From Entamoeba histolytica HM-1:IMSS (taxonomy: Eukaryota > Evosea > Mastigamoebida > Endamoebidae), in contig NW_001915150.1 in the NCBI RefSeq assembly GCF_000208925.1, positions 1 through 18,708 on the forward strand: a stretch of 18,708 nucleotides of DNA, in the 5' to 3' direction. Both the position numbers and the translations under genes were made by a program. How positions within the stretch are numbered: the first letter of the stretch is position 1; the number at the start of each line of letters is the position of its first letter. Positions 10,401 to 18,074 of this stretch are shown one piece after another. Under the pieces are notes generated by a model. The model saw only the letters and a program-made list of their open reading frames with translations. It made no database searches and was not told the DNA's origin.

Positions 10401-12229
10401 AGAAAACAAGAAAAATCCCATTAAAAATAACAACAGATATGATAAAAGAATATGAAGATGAAACAAAAGAAATTATTAAATTAATGATAGAAGATATTAT
10501 CAAATATATTGAAGAGACGAAATTAATAAGAATAGAAAGTAATGAATATTTTATCAATGATACTAAACAAACAATTATAACAACAAATGATCAATATGCA
10601 ATAATTGATATAGCGATTAAAGAAGAGTTAATAAGTATAGAAGATATAAAACAAATATGTGATATATTAAAAGAAACAAACCAATTTGACAGTAAATATG
10701 TATATCTTAAAGCATATTCACATTATATTAAAGGATGTAGTAATATTACACTTGAAAATGAAGAAAATGAAGAAACAATAAATTCAAAATGTGAAAAATA
10801 TGAACATTGTTCATTATGTTCAAGTTCCGAATGTTTGAAATGTGAAAAAGGATATGGAATAGATGAAGAAGGAAAATGTAAAGATGTAGAATGTAACAAT
10901 TTCAAAGGATGTTCAAAATGTACAGTAACTGAATGTTTAGAATGTAGTAATGGGAAAGATACATTTAATAATAAATGTTTGATAGAAGAATGTGAACAAT
11001 TCAATGGATGTATCGAATGTACAACAACAGAATGTTCAAAATGCAATAAAGGATATGAAATGATACATGGAGAATGTAAAAGAAAAGAATGTTCAATGTT
11101 TGAAAAATGTGTATTTTGTAATAATGAAGAATGTTTAGAATGTGAAGAAACAAGTGAACTTATTGATGGAGCATGTAAAATTGATACATGTGATAAATTT
11201 GAATATTGTTCAGAATGTACTGATAAAAAATGTATTAAATGTAAAGAAACATATACAATAAATGAAAAAGGAATATGTGAATTAAATAAATGTACAGAAA
11301 TAATGAATTGTAATAAATGTTCAGAAGGACAATGTTATGAATGTTTAGATAAATTAGAAATGATTAATGGAATATGTTATCCAACAACATGTTCTAGTTT
11401 TGATAAATGTTTTAGATGTGATGATAAGAAATGTATTCAATGTGTTGATGGTACAATAACAAGTGATGGTATATGTAGAAAAGAAGAAATGGATAAAGAA
11501 AGTATATATTGTTTAATGCCAAATTATCTATTTGTAGAAAAAGAAGTTGGAAATTGTACAACAAATTCAGATAAGTCTTCAGATATGGTTGTTTTTAATG
11601 GAAAAGAATATTTAAATTTACATTATCCATCCTCACCAGACTGTGGAATAAATGGAGATACATTTACAGTTATAACAAAAATTTCATTGTGTGTTAAAAA
11701 CATAAATAAAATTAATAGTAAAGGATATATTTATAAAGATAATCTTTGTGGGAAAAATGAAAAAATAAGTTCAATACTTACAAGTTCTGGATGTATTTCA
11801 TATGACGATGGAAGTATTAAATCAACAATTACAACAAATGAATTAATAATTGAAATATTTAATGAAAAAAATTGTAATGGAAATAATAACAAATATTCAT
11901 ATAATCTTGATGAATGTTTTGAAGATGAATATAACAATGGATATAAAATTATTACAGGTGAAGAATATGAATGTTCTACATATGGAGAATGTTTAAAATG
12001 TAATGAGACTGAATGTAGTAAATGTGGTAATAAATATACATTAACATCAGGAAAGTGTTATTTCAACTGTGAAGAATATCAACACTGTTCAGAGTGTGAT
12101 GATATGAAATGCAATAGATGTAAAGAAGGATATGAAATGAAATATGGAGAATGTGAAGAAAGTCATGTTAGTGGTTCAATATCTAAGATGATAATATCTC
12201 TTATCACCATTTTAACTTTCCTAATCTAA
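7463..12229 (+). CDS. large secreted, probably GPI-anchored CXXC-rich surface protein with Kre9/Knh1-like domains
   Basis: An intact frame of 1588 residues from ATG 7463; the frame opens at TTG 7439, but no ATG precedes 7463. Residues 1-16 (MSISLLFIIILVVYS) form a signal peptide. Residues ~30-150 are beta-rich, with Cys pairs near VECQG and TSCTL. Two Kre9/Knh1-type beta domains follow (~326-442 and ~446-540), each with the ITTP/IKTP...G...I.V.WEY pattern. Residues ~680-1000 are beta-rich with ICPTN, FCRLCD and CEDCY. A helical acidic stretch precedes seven ~35-residue Cys repeats (~1110-1340) of the form C..F..C..C....C..C..G......C. A unique ~160-residue block, two further Cys units (~1502-1566), and a short polar-then-hydrophobic tail typical of GPI attachment complete it. 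Likely role: adhesin or structural protein of the trophozoite surface or cyst wall. That role is inferred; the domain layout is seen. The CXXC repeats resemble those of Entamoeba surface lectins and kinases generally, without a one-to-one match I can name. Confidence 0.88.
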   Translation: MSISLLFIIILVVYSRPIKPPRLGDGFIQRGNHYEYGTNNKLKGDNGETELQYSVDIKPNVHSFDFDESIESVECQGDDLIVSTNNKYIETWSNNSLVTGSNEMWKTSCTLNRRILNIELMYEKDGLYYYLLRTEKVSFNEYFNEAKLIYNPKNNGGYNKENKIKGFRKVHFKEESNIDASTVKISSISTEVVQRSEYIEVKTTEKTLPFNIETPIGVINVVHDDYYCISYSLIKGSEDIEGEMIFEVYPNEKPITNIKFTNSFINFYKNIYERHKTYILKDNKYSVGEIYTKCIKIDNTYKENKSYTVKMKMEGYKEKEGPMFYVEKDESLIVTTPIEGEFIDYTKTKEILVKWEYTNAFKYTQGVKMKLKMNRFGIDKTIGESQQINKFSNKEQKFIIDDKHNIRSSSSYYIEMRYNCWNVPVIGGWCSTKRSNLFTISNEEVKGEIEIKTPTLGQTFKTGEEIVVTWEYSGDNSNKEITIELKKNRRSSIYNIKRVKASEKQIKIRVPEVKEDTKYFIEIEYQKGNDKQYSYSDFFYINSEKVIEFDDDIKYDNDKKQLSFKFKTLKHQKLDKSYITIKEDYPLFLRYNKQINDKKYNIETMTIVDKKDYYEYSMIINDFIDNSIFYLYLSYNYKCKINEESCKSQYSKRFSIPYEKNIGWNIKEDGNIKEKEINIMNADCSICPTNNTYIKKQFCRLCDILKNNSIPIYNSTITTTCEDCYVVNNFKIGPILFEIGFQNPYKFEAQINGHLDLQFNFKNKLNGIMNFQRTFDIPKISLKNILTIILGKIPFEFDASIDSGITFDFQITGSANLDTTIKKELEYTLYISYPNINTNDGTYICDYAQLKIEDTKEDKIFKPTPCIHDTELNLTITPYVGMSFSTSIFDITPKLEFPLINLVKYSEIPFIGTNDKTLAKYVYGLENDHYMEYTLDIYGKCNLGYKIKLVISNTQNEKRFKIFGPIKAVRIGFLDIETVKKTRKIPLKITTDMIKEYEDETKEIIKLMIEDIIKYIEETKLIRIESNEYFINDTKQTIITTNDQYAIIDIAIKEELISIEDIKQICDILKETNQFDSKYVYLKAYSHYIKGCSNITLENEENEETINSKCEKYEHCSLCSSSECLKCEKGYGIDEEGKCKDVECNNFKGCSKCTVTECLECSNGKDTFNNKCLIEECEQFNGCIECTTTECSKCNKGYEMIHGECKRKECSMFEKCVFCNNEECLECEETSELIDGACKIDTCDKFEYCSECTDKKCIKCKETYTINEKGICELNKCTEIMNCNKCSEGQCYECLDKLEMINGICYPTTCSSFDKCFRCDDKKCIQCVDGTITSDGICRKEEMDKESIYCLMPNYLFVEKEVGNCTTNSDKSSDMVVFNGKEYLNLHYPSSPDCGINGDTFTVITKISLCVKNINKINSKGYIYKDNLCGKNEKISSILTSSGCISYDDGSIKSTITTNELIIEIFNEKNCNGNNNKYSYNLDECFEDEYNNGYKIITGEEYECSTYGECLKCNETECSKCGNKYTLTSGKCYFNCEEYQHCSECDDMKCNRCKEGYEMKYGECEESHVSGSISKMIISLITILTFLI
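10790..11484 (+). repeat. in-frame CXXC-rich protein repeat array
   Basis: About seven tandem units of roughly 100-115 bases encode C..F..C..C....C..C.......G.C. The Cys positions are kept while the intervening residues vary, so the array is old and under structural constraint rather than a recent expansion. A shorter array of two units lies at about 11970-12160 in the same gene. Confidence 0.8.
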
Positions 12230-12231
12230 TT
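12227..12231 (+). terminator. TAATT polyadenylation-type signal at the stop of the surface-protein gene
   Basis: The TAA stop forms TAATT, followed by CATT and then a T run at 12256-12263. This fits the very short Entamoeba 3' untranslated regions. Confidence 0.35.
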
Positions 12232-12730
12232 CATTACTCTTGATATATTTTAAATTTTTTTTATGTTTTGACTAATCAAACAATTTCAAATAAATATGAA
12301 ATAAATGAAATAATAGAAAAAGAATTATCAATATCATAATAATGAAATGAAATTCAATTATTTTATAAATATGAATCGAATGTAATATTCAACATGTGAC
12401 TTTATATTTCTTTATTTCATTTATTATTTCATTAAATATTATATTTTTAATATATATATTTCAAAATAATTGTAAATACATCATTTATTGAATAATAATC
12501 ACGTTATTTCATTAATGTTGAAATACTTTTATTCTATTATTTTGTAATATTTGTGTTAATTCATTCTCTACACTTCAGGTTTATTAATATTTATTAGATT
12601 TATTTTTTATCATTTATTATTCTTATTTTTTATCTTCTATATAAATATATTGTCTTTTATGATTTATTCATTGATATTGTTTATTTGATTATTTTGATTC
12701 TTATTTTGTTTTTATCATGTTCATTTCTAT
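12232..12730. other. AT-rich intergenic stretch
   Basis: It lies between the surface-protein gene and repeat copy 2. I see no open frame of interest, no RNA gene, and no match to the sequence before copy 1, so the direct repeat does not extend leftward beyond about 12731. Confidence 0.5.
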
Positions 12731-13713
12731 TCGGGCACTAAAATTAGCAAAGAAAAAATGCATCTAAATAATTTACAAAAAAGAAAAAAGATGCAAAAAA
12801 ATTTGCATCCATAGAATATTCCATTTATTATATTTTGCTCCTAAAATAAAAATAAATAAAAAATATGATAAATACAGAATATATAAATATTTATGTTTAT
12901 ATTTTATGATCAATTGTATTCATTTTGTATGAAATATTAATGAAATAGATTATTTGATTATTCATATTTATTTTTATTATTCATATTCTTTTATTTATAT
13001 GTTATTTATCTATCGTATTTTTATATTTATATTCTCTGTTTATATTATTTATATCATTGTATTCTTATTATTATATATATTATTATATTCTTCTTATTTT
13101 ATGTTTTTTATGTTTATATTCTTTAGATTTTCTTATTGTTATTCTTTTATATTTAAATGTATTTGTTTATTTGAATATTCATCTTATTCATCTTTTATAT
13201 TATTACCATTTATATCTATTTTCAATTTATATTTATTCTCTTTTGATTTATATTAATATTAATTTTATCTTTTATACTTTGATTTTATTATTATATCATT
13301 GACTATCATTTCTCCTTTTATTTATCATTTATTCTTATTATTCTTTTGTTTTATATTCTATATCATATATTCATATCATTTTCATTTATATTTTATCACT
13401 TATTATATGTTATAATAACATAACACATATGATTGATTATATAATAAACATCATGATGAAGTTATACATATGAACAATACCATAAAAAGGAGTAAAATAT
13501 TTTTCATCAATAAAATATTGTTAATCATTTTACATCATTAAATTAGACACTTATTATTGAATATTTCTAATTTTTACAATAAAATTACACTTTTTATTTC
13601 TTCTTTTCTTCTTTTATTATCTCTTTGTGTTTTATTACTTTTATATTCTTCTTCTACTTTCTTTTTATTCTTTTATATATTTTTATTCTTTTTATATTAT
13701 TTGTTTTTCGTTG
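12731..13713 (+). repeat. AT-rich ~1 kb dispersed repeat, copy 2
   Basis: This copy matches 242-1249 closely and in the same orientation, with small indels and substitutions. Its pyrimidine-rich tail is shorter: the stretch matching about 1115-1180 of copy 1 is reduced, and its end reads TTGTTTTTCGTTG instead of the ATTGCC/GTTGCC seen in the other copies. It holds a perfect palindrome (12790-12809) absent from copy 1, where the same site is mutated. The F/L/I/Y-rich open frames inside it are compositional. Confidence 0.75.
12790..12809. repeat. perfect palindrome GATGCAAA-AAAA-TTTGCATC
   Basis: The two 8-base arms around four A bases are exact reverse complements. The same octamer TTTGCATC recurs several times in the inverted arms (14371-14467 and the mirror region). 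The matching site in copy 1 (about 300-320) reads GATGCAAAATAATTTCCATC, so one arm has drifted. It could be a protein-binding site or a hairpin of the element. Confidence 0.55.
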
Positions 13714-14021
13714 TTTTTCTATTTGTTTCTTCTATTATTTATCAATTTTATATTCATTCATTCTTTTTATTTCTTTTTTATTAATTCTTGAGTATTGTAT
13801 ATTTCTTTATTATTTCATTTATATATTATCAAAATATATGTTTTATTGATTTTATGTTGAATAAATTATAGAATAATTCAATATTTCCATTCTTAAATAT
13901 TCATTATTTATTCTGAAATGTTGTGTATATTTATTATATTAAATTAATATGATGAATGAATATCAATATTATTGTTTATTTGATTTTAAAAAAATAATAA
14001 ATGAATATGAAATAATAAATG
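13714..14021. other. AT-rich spacer between repeat copy 2 and the left inverted arm
   Basis: Nothing coding is seen. The left boundary of the inverted arm is set only by the window end (14022 pairs with 18708), so the inverted repeat may extend leftward into this stretch. Confidence 0.45.
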
Positions 14022-14657
14022 AAATAATGAAGACAATGAAATGATAATGAAATAGAATAATCTAATATTGAACAAATCAAATAAAGAATATATTGAATAT
14101 ATCATTATTGTTACATTAATATTTATTATTTCAATTATTAAATATTAATAAATTATTATTCATGAATATTTAATTGATATTTTACAATTTCATTTTCATT
14201 TTATTTAATAAATGAAATATTAAATAATAAATGAATGAATAATAATGTAATATATGAAATAATAAAAAGAAAAGATAAATAATAAAGAAATATGATGTAT
14301 TTAATATATAATATAATTTATTATCAAATATAATAATATCAAATGATGATTTATTTTTATTTCAAAATATTTTGCATCAATAAAAATGTTGCTAAATATT
14401 TTGCATCATTAAATTTTGCATCATTAAATTTTGCACTTTTTTTATTTGTTTCAATAAAATTTGCATCCTTTATTTTTTTTCTTTCTTTTCTTCTTTTATC
14501 ATCTCTTTTGTTTTATTACACTTTATCTTCTTTCTTTTTATATTCTCTCCTTTCTACTTTTATTCTTTCTTCATCATATTCTACTTCTTACTTTCTTTTT
14601 ATTCTTTTATATCATTCATTCTCTTCTTTTTCAATTATTTGCTTTTTTTTCGTTGCC
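14022..14657 (+). repeat. left arm of long inverted repeat
   Basis: Base i here pairs with base 32730 minus i on the right arm, without indels from 14022 to about 14640. Then a T run is 8 bases here and 6 in the other arm, and identity ends at GTTGCC (14657). By eye the arms are almost identical. The inner ~200 bases are the pyrimidine-rich tail shared with copy 1. The outer ~320 bases are not clearly related to copies 1 and 2, so the arms represent another subfamily or a composite. TTTGCATCATTAAAT occurs in tandem near 14400-14430. Confidence 0.88.
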
Positions 14658-14682
14658 TTCATTCAACAATCAAACACATTTT

Positions 14683-15939
14683 ATGGAAGGAAGAATAGAT
14701 GTGTTAATGATGAGTCAATGTCTTGAGTGGTTGGAATTACACAAAAGTCATGTTGAAAAGTAACAAAAGATGGAATTGGATAGAAATATTATTGTGATGA
14801 GATTATGAGTGTTGAGGAGACAAAGAATTAAATGAGCAACAAGAAGAATAAATGAGTAAAGTGAAGAGAATATTAGAGTAGTTTTGTTGAAATAATAAGT
14901 CAACCGAATGTTTAAAAGAAAAACAGAGAATAATAAAGATAAGTTATAGGAAGTGAAACAAAGTCAGTATTAAAAGAGGTGAGAATGTTTTTGTATATCT
15001 TCTTTACAAAAGAATTTCATTGATTTAATTGAATGAAGTGGTGAAATGACATAATAAGTAATGTTGATGTTTTTATTTTAAAACTGCATGGAAATACAGA
15101 AAAATCAAATTAAAACAAACATGAAGATACAAGAATAAAGAGATGAAATAAATGTGTTAAACAGTTTAAATATATTCACAGAATCAAATTTATTTGAGTA
15201 GCTCAAAAAGAATGAAAATATGTGAAAGATTTAATTGGTAATCAAACAAATAAATTAATGAAATAAAATCATGAGATGAACAAAACACTCATAAACAATT
15301 TCTGAAGAAGTTGTCAGATTATAAATTAATGGAAAGTAACTACCAAATGATTAAATAGTCGATTAACGAATAACAAACATTCTTAATCTTAATAAATAAT
15401 GAAAGAATAATATACAATAAAGAGGTAGATTTATGATAAACATAACAATCAGAATTTATAAAGAAAACAAATAGAAAGATGTGTATAAAAGAAATAGAGA
15501 TAAAGAAATGGATAATAGAAAAATAAATAAGAATTAAGAACAGAAACAAAGAAGATGAATCAAATATTAAAAGTGAATAAATTAAATGAATAAAAGAATA
15601 ATGAATAACACAACATTAAATGATGAAGAAAGAAGAAATAAAAGATAATTTAAGTATTGAAATTGATATTTAGTTCAAAATGAAATGAAGTGCCAATTTT
15701 AAGTGAACGAAACAATATTTTAATAGTGTTCTAATTAATTTCAATTCACTAACAATGAATAATATATAACATTGATATAAAATGATGATAAAGAATAAGA
15801 GAATAATTCAGTAAAACAAATTAATGAAATAAATAAAATAGAAAATTGAGTAAAGAGAGTAGAAGAAATGAAGAATGAAAGAGAAAGAATAAAGAAAATT
15901 TAAGAAGAAGAGAATAATAGAATAGAAAATAATAAATAA
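14683..15939 (+). pseudogene. heavily decayed relic, coiled-coil-like C-terminus, unknown function
   Basis: From ATG 14683 the frame reads MEGRIDVLMMSQCLEWLELH and on to HVEK, then meets TAA. Beyond that stop, plausible protein continues (QKMELDRNIIVMRL) with many further stops. Toward the end, in the same frame, a charged coiled-coil-like tail (KRVEEMKNERERIKKI, then EEENNRIENNK) ends in consecutive TAA codons at 15937. In between, the plausible frame drifts (for example VDVFILKLHGNTEK in another frame). The start lies only 26 bases after the left repeat arm, so any core promoter was lost or replaced by the repeat. I do not recognise the family. The high density of A-rich stops makes this call uncertain. 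Confidence 0.35.
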
Positions 15940-16063
15940 TAATAACCATTTTGTTTATAGAATATTATTCATAATACTAAATAATACATAAGAAAGAAAA
16001 TGAAGAAAATAATATAACAAGAAGATTATAATATCTAATAATATGGTTCAATGTTTATAAATT

Positions 16064-16091
16064 CTATTTAAAATATATGTGAGTCATTCAC
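16064..16091 (+). promoter_or_regulatory. core promoter of the ABC transporter gene
   Basis: CTATTTAAA (16064-16072) is one change from the GTATTTAAA box. About 11 bases further is GTCATTCAC (16083-16091), an initiator-like sequence. An ATG at 16077-16079 is followed at once by TGA and lies between box and initiator, so it is unlikely to be in the mRNA. The expected start is therefore just after 16090, exactly where TTG is found. Confidence 0.45.
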
Positions 16092-17999
16092 TTGACAAGT
16101 GAACCAGCAGACACATTTAATATATTCAATGTAACACCTGATCCTAATGAGATTTGTGCAAAGAAGAAAATGCAAGAAACAGAAGGAAAGGTTAGTGTAA
16201 TAAAACTTTTCAAATATTCTGATTGGATTGACGTGATTTTAGTACTAGTTGGACTTATAAGTTCATTAGGAAATGGAGTAATGCAACCACTCATGATGCT
16301 TTTGATGGGAGACATGGTTAATAGTTATATTTATACACCAGGTGATAATACAATAATAGATGAAGAAGTTAATCACATGATTGTTGAAGGAGTAAAAGAG
16401 TCAGTGAATAAAGTAGTTGTGAAGATGGTATATTTTGGAGTGATAAGTATGGTGTTGAGTTTTCTGAGAACATTTTCATTGTTTGTAGTTTCACAAAGAG
16501 AAGGAATTAAACCGAGAAGATTATATTTCAAGTCATTATTAAGACAAGACGCAACATGGTATGATTTTCAAGAATCAGGAGAATTGACAGCAAGAATAGC
16601 AACAGATATTAAAAATTATCAAGATGGAATTGGTCCAAAATTTGGAATGATTTTTCAAATAATCTCAATGGTTATTACAGGGTATGTTATTGGATTTACA
16701 AAATGTTGGGATCTTGCATTAGTTGTGTTGGCAACTGTTCCATTTTCATCCTTTTCTTTCACAATATTCCAAATAATTGGAATGAAATATGAAACAAAAG
16801 CATTAAATGTGTTTGGAGCAGCTGGTGCTATTGCAGAAGAGACAATAGGAAATATTAGAACAGTTCAATCATTAAATCAAGAAAATGAATTTATTGAAGA
16901 ATATGAAGAAAAAATAAAACAAAATGAACACTTTAATGGAATTAAAGGACAATGTCTTGGATTAGGATTTTCAGTTATTACATTTTTCATGATTGCATCT
17001 TATGCACTTGGAAGTTGGTATGGTTCATTAGTCATTAGAGGAAAAGGAGGAAGTAAAGGTGTATTTGCTGGTGATGTATTAATGGTGTTCATGTCAGTAT
17101 TATCTGCATCACAAACATTATCAATGATTGCAACACCATTAAATTTGTTATTTTCAGCAAAAGCATCAGCCTATAAAATATTTACAACAATTGATAGAAT
17201 CCCAGATATTGATTGTCAGTCTATTGGAGGTGAATGTCCAACTGAGTGTAATGGGAATATTAGATTTGATGATGTTCAATTTGTTTATCCAACAAGACCA
17301 TCTCATCATGTATTAAAAGGAATTGACCTTGAAATTAAGAAAGGAGAAATAATTGCATTAGTTGGAGCATCAGGATGTAGAAAGTCAACTACTATTCAAT
17401 TAATCCAAAGAAATTATGAACCAAATGGTGGAAGAGTAACATTAGATGGGAAAGACATAAGAGAGTTGAATATCAAATGGTTAAGAAATCAAATAGGAAT
17501 AGTTGGACAAGAACCAGTATTATTTTCAGGAACAATTGGAGAAAATATCATGCTTGGAGCTAAAGAAGGAGAAACACTAAGTAAAGAAGAGATGATTGAA
17601 TGTACTAAAATGGCAAATGCACATGACTTTATTTCTAAACTTCCAGAAGGATATGACACAATAATTGGAGAAAAAGGAGCATTATTATCAGGAGGACAAA
17701 AACAAAGAATTGCAATTGCACGTGCATTGATTCGAAACCCATCTATTCTTCTTCTTGATGAAGCTACATCAGCACTTGATACACAAAGTGAAAAGATTGT
17801 ACAAGAAGCACTTGACAAAGCATCAAAAGGAAGAACAACAATTATTGTAGGACATAGACTATCGACTATTCAAAATGCAGATCAAATATGTGTTATTATG
17901 AGAGGAAAAATAGTAGAACAAGGAACACATCAAGAATTAATGGATTTGAAAGGATTTTATTATACACTTGCTATGCAACAATTTGGAACTGTGAATTAA
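16092..17999 (+). CDS. P-glycoprotein-type ABC transporter, N-terminal half only (MDR/ABCB family), probably defective
   Basis: The frame encodes one transmembrane domain (about six helices, residues ~47-355) and one nucleotide-binding domain, 635 residues if read from TTG 16092. Motifs: Walker A GASGCRKST (425-433), Q-loop Q473, signature LSGGQ (532-536), Walker B ILLLDEATSALD with D556 and E557, and H-loop H588. ABCB exporters of this kind pump hydrophobic compounds out across the plasma or vesicle membrane; Entamoeba P-glycoproteins are normally ~1300-residue full transporters. Here the frame stops straight after the first nucleotide-binding domain, 75 bases before an inverted repeat arm. 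Two further oddities: no ATG before residue 27 (16170), with TTG at the expected start, and R430 where Walker A has Gly. Translation from 16170 would keep all helices and motifs. It may be a truncated, inactive copy or a half transporter that pairs with another. Confidence 0.85.
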   Translation: MTSEPADTFNIFNVTPDPNEICAKKKMQETEGKVSVIKLFKYSDWIDVILVLVGLISSLGNGVMQPLMMLLMGDMVNSYIYTPGDNTIIDEEVNHMIVEGVKESVNKVVVKMVYFGVISMVLSFLRTFSLFVVSQREGIKPRRLYFKSLLRQDATWYDFQESGELTARIATDIKNYQDGIGPKFGMIFQIISMVITGYVIGFTKCWDLALVVLATVPFSSFSFTIFQIIGMKYETKALNVFGAAGAIAEETIGNIRTVQSLNQENEFIEEYEEKIKQNEHFNGIKGQCLGLGFSVITFFMIASYALGSWYGSLVIRGKGGSKGVFAGDVLMVFMSVLSASQTLSMIATPLNLLFSAKASAYKIFTTIDRIPDIDCQSIGGECPTECNGNIRFDDVQFVYPTRPSHHVLKGIDLEIKKGEIIALVGASGCRKSTTIQLIQRNYEPNGGRVTLDGKDIRELNIKWLRNQIGIVGQEPVLFSGTIGENIMLGAKEGETLSKEEMIECTKMANAHDFISKLPEGYDTIIGEKGALLSGGQKQRIAIARALIRNPSILLLDEATSALDTQSEKIVQEALDKASKGRTTIIVGHRLSTIQNADQICVIMRGKIVEQGTHQELMDLKGFYYTLAMQQFGTVN

Positions 18000-18001
18000 T
18001 T
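17997..18001 (+). terminator. TAATT polyadenylation-type signal at the transporter stop
   Basis: The stop TAA is part of TAATT, followed by an AT-rich tail of ~75 bases before the right repeat arm. This suggests the 3' end is a working one rather than a random break inside a longer gene, although the two are hard to tell apart in such AT-rich DNA. Confidence 0.3.
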
Positions 18002-18074
18002 CATATAAATATTAATTTAATCAATGTTTCATTTTATGTTAATGACTTAAAAGTATTTCTTCATGTTTTCAACT

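Noticed and set aside
7909..11937. Minus-strand open frames opposite the large gene
   Set aside because: They are shadows of the coding strand, with no independent start context and low-complexity or Ser/Leu-rich products.
14343..14763. Open frames of 100-127 codons at the left arm, repeated on the minus strand at 18061-18387
   Set aside because: The identity comes from the DNA inverted repeat. Translations are F/L/S/Y low complexity and diverge at the arm end. No start context or conserved domain is seen.
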